DNA from: Henricia sp. BOLD:AAB3569 | Lineage: Eukaryota > Echinodermata > Asteroidea > Spinulosida > Echinasteridae | Assembly (NCBI GenBank): GCA_037783545.1 | Contig: JBBELK010000308.1 | Location: 1,674,001 to 1,738,000 of the forward strand | DNA: 64,000 nucleotides | Direction: 5' to 3' | Made by a program: the position numbers and the translations under genes | Shown here: one piece after another, positions 58,945-64,000 of the stretch | How positions within the stretch are numbered: position 1 is the first letter of the stretch | Layout: every line of letters starts with the position of its first letter | The notes under the pieces: generated by a model | Told to the model about the DNA's origin: nothing | The model's input: the letters and a program-made list of their open reading frames with translations, nothing else | The model's database searches: none

Positions 58945-61900
58945 CTGCCAAAACAAATCATACAAGAAAAGCCTTTACAAAATGTTGACTGTAAACAAAA
59001 AAACTTTGTCTGATAGTTTATCGTGATCAGCCTTGATCATAGGGCAGATTAAGCTTGAGCAAATCCTTTTTTGGAGTCGATTAGAATCAACTCCAAGTTA
59101 AGAATCGGAATCGTGATTCCATCTGTTGAGTGTTTCGATTAAAAACATGCCTGTTGGCTTAATGTCAACTTTACTTTACTGCTTGGAATCCACTTAGGCC
59201 TACCAAAAAAACAAAAGGGGAAAAAAAAGCGTCACCGCATCATTTTGGGAGACTTTAACTTACGCTAAAACAGTTCTTTTTTGGGCCTTGGGAGGAATCG
59301 TGCCCATTGTCTAAACAAAGAGGATGGGTAGGTGGGAAATATCTTGTTTGTTTTTCTTTTCTTTTTTCCTTTTTTTGCTGTAATTGTTTTTCGGCCAAAA
59401 AAATAGGATTGGATGGTGGTAAATTTTGTTACACACCCCCTCTCCCCCCGAACCTTGTAACAAATAACACATTCCAGCACAGTGCATTCACTGGTCGTGT
59501 TTGATAAATGTTTGAATTTAGAAAATGGGTGATTGTGGTTATCAGTTAGGATTGCCCAGGTCAAACACGCCTTGGCCTTTCTGAGTCGGAGGTTTCAGGT
59601 TCGAATCTCGATAAGGCCCTTACAATTTTTCCCTTATCCCAAATTTGGACCAGCCACATAGAGCAATTTTGGAGTCTTGAAGATTTCTAAGCAAACTTAC
59701 GGCTATTGCATCGTTGAGTTTTCTGGCTTTGTCTTCCAATTGGATGCGTTCGTTCTGCAGCTCCGAAGCCCTCTTTTGCAGCCGTCTTTTCTCTTCCTCC
59801 TTGGTAGTGCGATGTTGGACGTACGAGTGAACGATGGCTAGCGTGCCGTGCCAGTCAGATGCGGGCTGACTGGTTTTTAACTGTTTGCAGGTAATCAATA
59901 AAATGGTTGTGGACCATTAGAAACATGCATTTTATTGTGACTACAGTATAAAAAATGTTGCTTACAAGGAAAAGGTTAGGTTCCTTGTTCTTCATTGTTT
60001 TCATTCCTGATTTATACAATGTTTCACTTATAGTCAGGTAATCTGCAGAGTATTAATGGCGTTCAACTTGCATGTTACTCATTTTCTGTCAAAGGTTTTC
60101 TAAATTTGACCCAAGCACACAAAAAGTGTCCTTTCAAATTCCCATGCATTTTGGTTAATAAACGGTTTTATATACCTCATGCGTAGATTCCAGTCATCTG
60201 ATTGGTTAAAAGTGGGGGCATTGAATCGGCTAGACCCGGCGCGTATATGCCCACTGGTCAATAGTCTTTGCCATGCCCCGGGCATAGTCATTTAGCGGGT
60301 TCCGGACGCGCGCATTACATGTGTTAGCATAGCTATAGCTGTGCACCAACTATGCAGCTGTGCGCTTCACGTAAACATTCATCAGGACGGTAATGGCGGA
60401 ATCTCAACGTCATTTTGTCGTTAAGAAAGTAAGAGAAGTGGCCTACAGTGAAAACTGTGTCAGGTGAAATGTGCTACTAAAGTGCCAGGTGATTATGCTA
60501 CAATGTTTGCTGTATATATAAACTTTTCCGCCGTAGACCAGCTTCCGAAATCGAAACGCGAAGGACCACTGTCATGACTGTATATGATGTCTCGTTACTT
60601 TTAACCAACCAGATGACAAAAATCTACACATTCGGTATATAAAACAAATATTGACTGCTGTTTATTCGGGTCATGGTTAAGATTATAGGCCCTCGGTGAT
60701 CTCGAAGCCATGACTATGCCCCTCGGCTTCCGCCTCGGGGCATAGTCATGGCTTCGAGATCACCGAGGGCCTATAATCTTAACCATGCCCCTCATTGCAG
60801 TCAATATTTGTATAATATGAGTAGTACGAGTAGAACTGATGCATTAATATGATTATAAATGACGTCGGCATGTTGAGAACGTTACATGGTTGATATGAAT
60901 CAATGTTGTAGTCCAGTTCATCACAAGTCCACACAAGTAACAATGGCTGAACATTTTTAATAATCATGTCATATATTGTTTACATTGACCTTGCAACTGG
61001 AAACAACTGTTGCTTGCAGTTGCTGTTGATGTGCGCGCACGTGATCAGATGCACGCGTGCAACTGACAACAACTAGTTGCAAGTACGCGTACATCGACAG
61101 AACTGAATGGCAACTGGGTACAAGTAGTTGCAAGTGCGCGTACATCAACCTTTTTAAGCAACTGATCAGTTGATCCGAGTTGCCGCAAGTTGTTTTTAGT
61201 TGCTGGAAACACCAGTTGCCACTAGTGCTTCCAGTTGCAATGTCGATATACATGTACAATAGGCTTTAATTAAACATCCACTTGGATACTATACGTATTA
61301 GCGGTCAAGTGTCACTTACTATAGCCTCTGCAGATACTATAAACAAGTTTTTGAACAAAGACAGAAACTTGTGGTGGACTTGTGATAAACCTGACTACAG
61401 CTCTTGTATGCATGCTGTAATATCTGACAGAGCACTCTCTACATTCTAAAGTGTGTACTACAGTCATGCAGGTAACATCCCTCAGACACACTCCTGGATA
61501 ACGCCCCTATATCACACAATGGAACCTTCCCCATGTGTACCTTGCACTGCTGGCAACTCCACATGCCGGGGGGTACAGCCGAGAGGGGAGGGTCGAGGCA
61601 GCCCAGGTGGTACACCAGGGGGCATGTGTCGCACATAAGGAGTTCGTCTGTGCTTAGGCTACAGGCTGAGCAGTGGTCTTGATGCTTCTGCAAATACACC
61701 AGTTCGTACTTTGAACCTTTTTGCAAAGCTTTTAACCCGACATACCATGGGGTTCTTTCGAAAGACACATTTTTGTATTTTTTTGAAAATTACTAAAACA
61801 CATTTAGGCCAATTCTGCTCAAAATCCATGTAATTCTCAATTGACTCCCTTGTTGGAGCTTGTGCAGTACACTTTTAATGTTGAATTCTCTCCACAGTCA

Positions 61901-63945
61901 ACACTGTAAATCTGGACCTCAAGCCAAGCCCCTTTTATGTGTTTACTCTGCATAGTAGAAGCTATCAATTTTCCTACTTCTAGTCCAGCGACACAATGTA
62001 AGCAACAGCTGTTTGCAACCAATGGCCTGACATAAAAATAGCCCCAGGGTACAGTGCTTCTGGAGTCTTCCCTTTGAAACCCCCTGTAATTTTGTGTGGT
62101 GCGTGTCAGAGGGTTAACACTAGACCTTAAAATGGGACAATTTGTAATAGTAAGTGCATGCTTATGGGGAGGGGGCTTGTTGTCAGTAGATAGCCAGTCA
62201 ACATTCAACAAAGGTTTATGGTTTAAGGCAGTTTACGTCCACAGACTTGTCCTTAGGCAGGATACTTTACTTCACACTTTCTATCTACCCCGAGTTTGGT
62301 TGGCTTTGTACAATGTTTTACCACCAAACAATTAGACACTACGAAGGTGCATTTGTTATGAGGCAACTTACTACCACTCTGCGTCGTTTTTTAAGATTGG
62401 TTTTGTAGTATGTTTTTGTTAATGTGCATCTCCAGGCTATAATGAGAGTTTACTTTAAAGGCCCATTGTATCATTTGTAATGACCCAATTTTGTTTTTCA
62501 TGAGTTGACAAGAAAAACCTTACTCAAAGTGTTAATAGCAATGGTAACAAACACCACAAGAATTTATATCCGTCCAAAATGGTATTTCATGCTGGAAATT
62601 GACAACCGAAGGTGGTTTTCTAAGAAAGTCACGTGCACGAAACTTTTTTACCATTCAGTTGTACACAAAATCCATATATAGATTTTCAAGGTTTTCTGAA
62701 GCATTGATGCATCTAAGTAGCTAAAATTTCTTCAGGCTAGTTTAACAACATTCTTCCTTAGATATGTTACACTCTTATTCCACGAATCTGTAAAGAGTTT
62801 TATCTTACAATTGATACATAGGGCCTTTAAGTTATTACTTGAAATGGCATTTGGTGTGAAACTACTTTACTGTAGCTGCTAGTACATGTATGTTAGAGGT
62901 GATTGGAAGAGGGATATGATTTGGGTGTGCAAGCAAATTAATCACCAGTTTTATTCTTACATCAGGCTCCTGTTTGATCGGTGAACCGTTGATGCTGTTT
63001 TCTGCATTGTCGTTTGAGCCGTCCGTGCTTTTCTGTAACTTTCCTGCAGCGGAACAAATAGAAAATGAGCAGTACATGTATGTGGAATGGTACATTCGTA
63101 TTTGTAAAAATTCATAATTTCTGTGCATCAAGGATACATGTCAAGTTCCCTAATATTACTACCTAGTTTTTCTCTAGTTCTACCGAATAAAATGTTCCCA
63201 CGCATGTGTTATGCATTTTTTTTATCATTTTGGGGACCGAATTGTATTTCAGCACTAAAGAAACCTTGGCCAGAGCAGCATGAATGCGAGTTTCTGTGCT
63301 TAGACTCATTTTGAAATTAGCTTGAACAAATTTACTGTCGTGACCATTTTACTTGACACAACTTGCCCGAATTGATTTGGCACTCAAAGGCCGCTTGACT
63401 TGACTTGGGATTCGAGAAGAGGGAGACTCGTTACAACCCTGCATATTGGTGTCCTATTATGCACATTACGTAAACAATTGTAAAGGGAGGTTTTAGAAAG
63501 GTATTTGACTATTCGTTGCCCTTTTGGGGCTAAGTTTTCTGCTTAATTCATTGTCCTGTTTATTACAATATAGCATTCGATATGTCACCAACACTAACAC
63601 TATTTACCCTTTTTCCGTTTTTCTTGGCCGAAACCATTTGCTGCAAGGAACCGTGTTGCTGATTGCCTACTCTGAAAGACACAAATCACGACAAATGATT
63701 TAAATGAGTGCAATGCATTCTCAAGAACATAAAATAGATTCAATCGGAATCATAAATTTAAGTTTGCTATAAACTTCAAAATGTTTGCGATAATGTTCAT
63801 AATAGCTTACCTCCATTTCTTGTCTGTCGTAGTTTGAGAACTGCGGGTTGGCCGTGCTTCTCCTCTTCCGCTCGGACCGTTTGCACTTGAGCTGCTCGGC
63901 AGTCTTTTGCGTAATTAGCCCAAGGGAAGCCATGAATTCAAGTTT
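58846..63945 (-). CDS. PHF21A: PHF21A/BHC80-like PHD-finger protein, last six exons (5' part outside window)
   Basis: Exons in order of transcription: 63945-63811, 63671-63608, 63043-62961, 61687-61526, 59865-59701, 58944-58846, all GT/AG with matching phases. Exon 1 here reads [20 protein letters not shown] and then a basic stretch with RKRRSTANP, as in PHF21A. The next two exons give a Lys-rich linker with SPIKQEPD. The fourth is a PHD finger. The fifth begins [20 protein letters not shown] and continues as a Glu/Lys-rich coiled coil; the last ends [20 protein letters not shown] plus one Val and a TAG. In vertebrates PHF21A (BHC80) belongs to the LSD1-CoREST histone demethylase complex in the nucleus and its PHD finger binds unmethylated H3K4. 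In an invertebrate this may be the single ancestor of PHF21A and PHF21B. No GRP-core AT-hook is visible in these exons. Confidence 0.9.
60645..60812. repeat. Large near-perfect palindrome in a PHF21A-like intron
   Basis: The arms of about 75 bp (aatattgactgc, then ggttaagattataggccctc through ccatgactatgcccctcgg) are inverted with almost no loop. A long hairpin or cruciform is expected. Confidence 0.85.
60990..61250. repeat. CAACTG/GTTGC-rich repeat, second copy
   Basis: gttgctgttgatgtgcgcgc and cacgtgatcagatgcac are shared with 55845-55875. Confidence 0.65.
61526..61687 (-). other. PHF21A: PHD-finger exon of the PHF21A-like gene
   Basis: This 54-codon, phase-0 exon reads [20 protein letters not shown] and onward. 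It has the full C4-H-C3 zinc ligand set: exon residues Cys6, Cys9, Cys19, Cys22, His27, Cys30, Cys45 and Cys48, with the PHF21-type LDPPL and GMWSCQQC segments. The Asp two residues before the first Cys and the Met of LLMCDTC sit where BHC80 contacts unmethylated H3 lysine 4, judged from memory of the family. The donor is AAG followed by gttcca, weaker than its neighbours. Confidence 0.93.
62459..62826. mobile_element. TTAA-flanked TIR element in a PHF21A-like intron
   Basis: The ends are AGGCCCATTGTATC and the inverse AGGCCCTATGTATC, with TTAA at 62455-62458 and 62827-62830. Interior words such as catgagttgacaagaaaaac recur at 35275-35870 in intron 10. Confidence 0.75.
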
Positions 63946-64000
63946 CTGCAAGGATGAAATTGCTAGGATAAGGCTAAAATGTTTGTTTTCGGTAGCGTGT

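Noticed and set aside
1-64000. CRISPR array, operon or phage-like system
   Set aside because: Regular repeats are minisatellites or MITE arms, and genes are spliced; the window is eukaryotic.

Overview
This is a eukaryotic, animal-type window. Protein-coding sequence occurs only as short exons (about 50 to 190 bp) with GT/AG boundaries, separated by introns of 0.3 to 1.8 kb filled with interspersed repeats. The abundant TACATGTA-type words, many tRNA-derived SINEs with (AAT)n tails, CR1/L2-like LINE fragments and very many small inverted-repeat DNA transposons fit a marine invertebrate. My guess is a deuterostome such as an echinoderm, but that is inference from repeat style and the species is not determined.

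Layout. 1-22,820 contains no gene I can support. It is a mosaic of SINEs, palindromic MITEs, TIR elements (TA, TTA or TTAA target duplications), a 61-63-bp tandem repeat (14,955-15,254) and two nearly identical 1,031-bp direct repeats (18,540-19,570 and 21,297-22,327). 22,821-46,711 (+) is a complete 22-exon gene for a 1,011-residue M16 (pitrilysin-like, inverted zinc motif HxxEH) metallopeptidase of the poorly characterised C05D11.1-like family. All splice phases join without a break. 46,712-58,845 is again repeat territory: a 3' flank, a nested pair of TIR elements, a decayed LINE reverse-transcriptase tail and several foldback elements. 58,846-63,945 (-) holds the last six exons of a PHF21A/BHC80-like PHD-finger gene whose 5' part lies beyond the right edge.

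The two genes are convergent and have no evident functional link. The M16 protein is predicted to degrade peptides. The PHF21A-like protein is predicted to be a chromatin reader of the LSD1-CoREST type.

The most interesting observations concern gene structure and mobile DNA. They are a partial tandem duplication of one M16 exon with an intact acceptor and an early stop, four introns whose 5' splice sites are abutted within about 20 bp by TIR elements, two TTA-flanked elements lying end to end (one with a Myb/SANT-like remnant), and a transposon-in-transposon whose insertion site can be read from the host element's own inverted repeat. I found no CRISPR array, operon or prokaryotic-type system.
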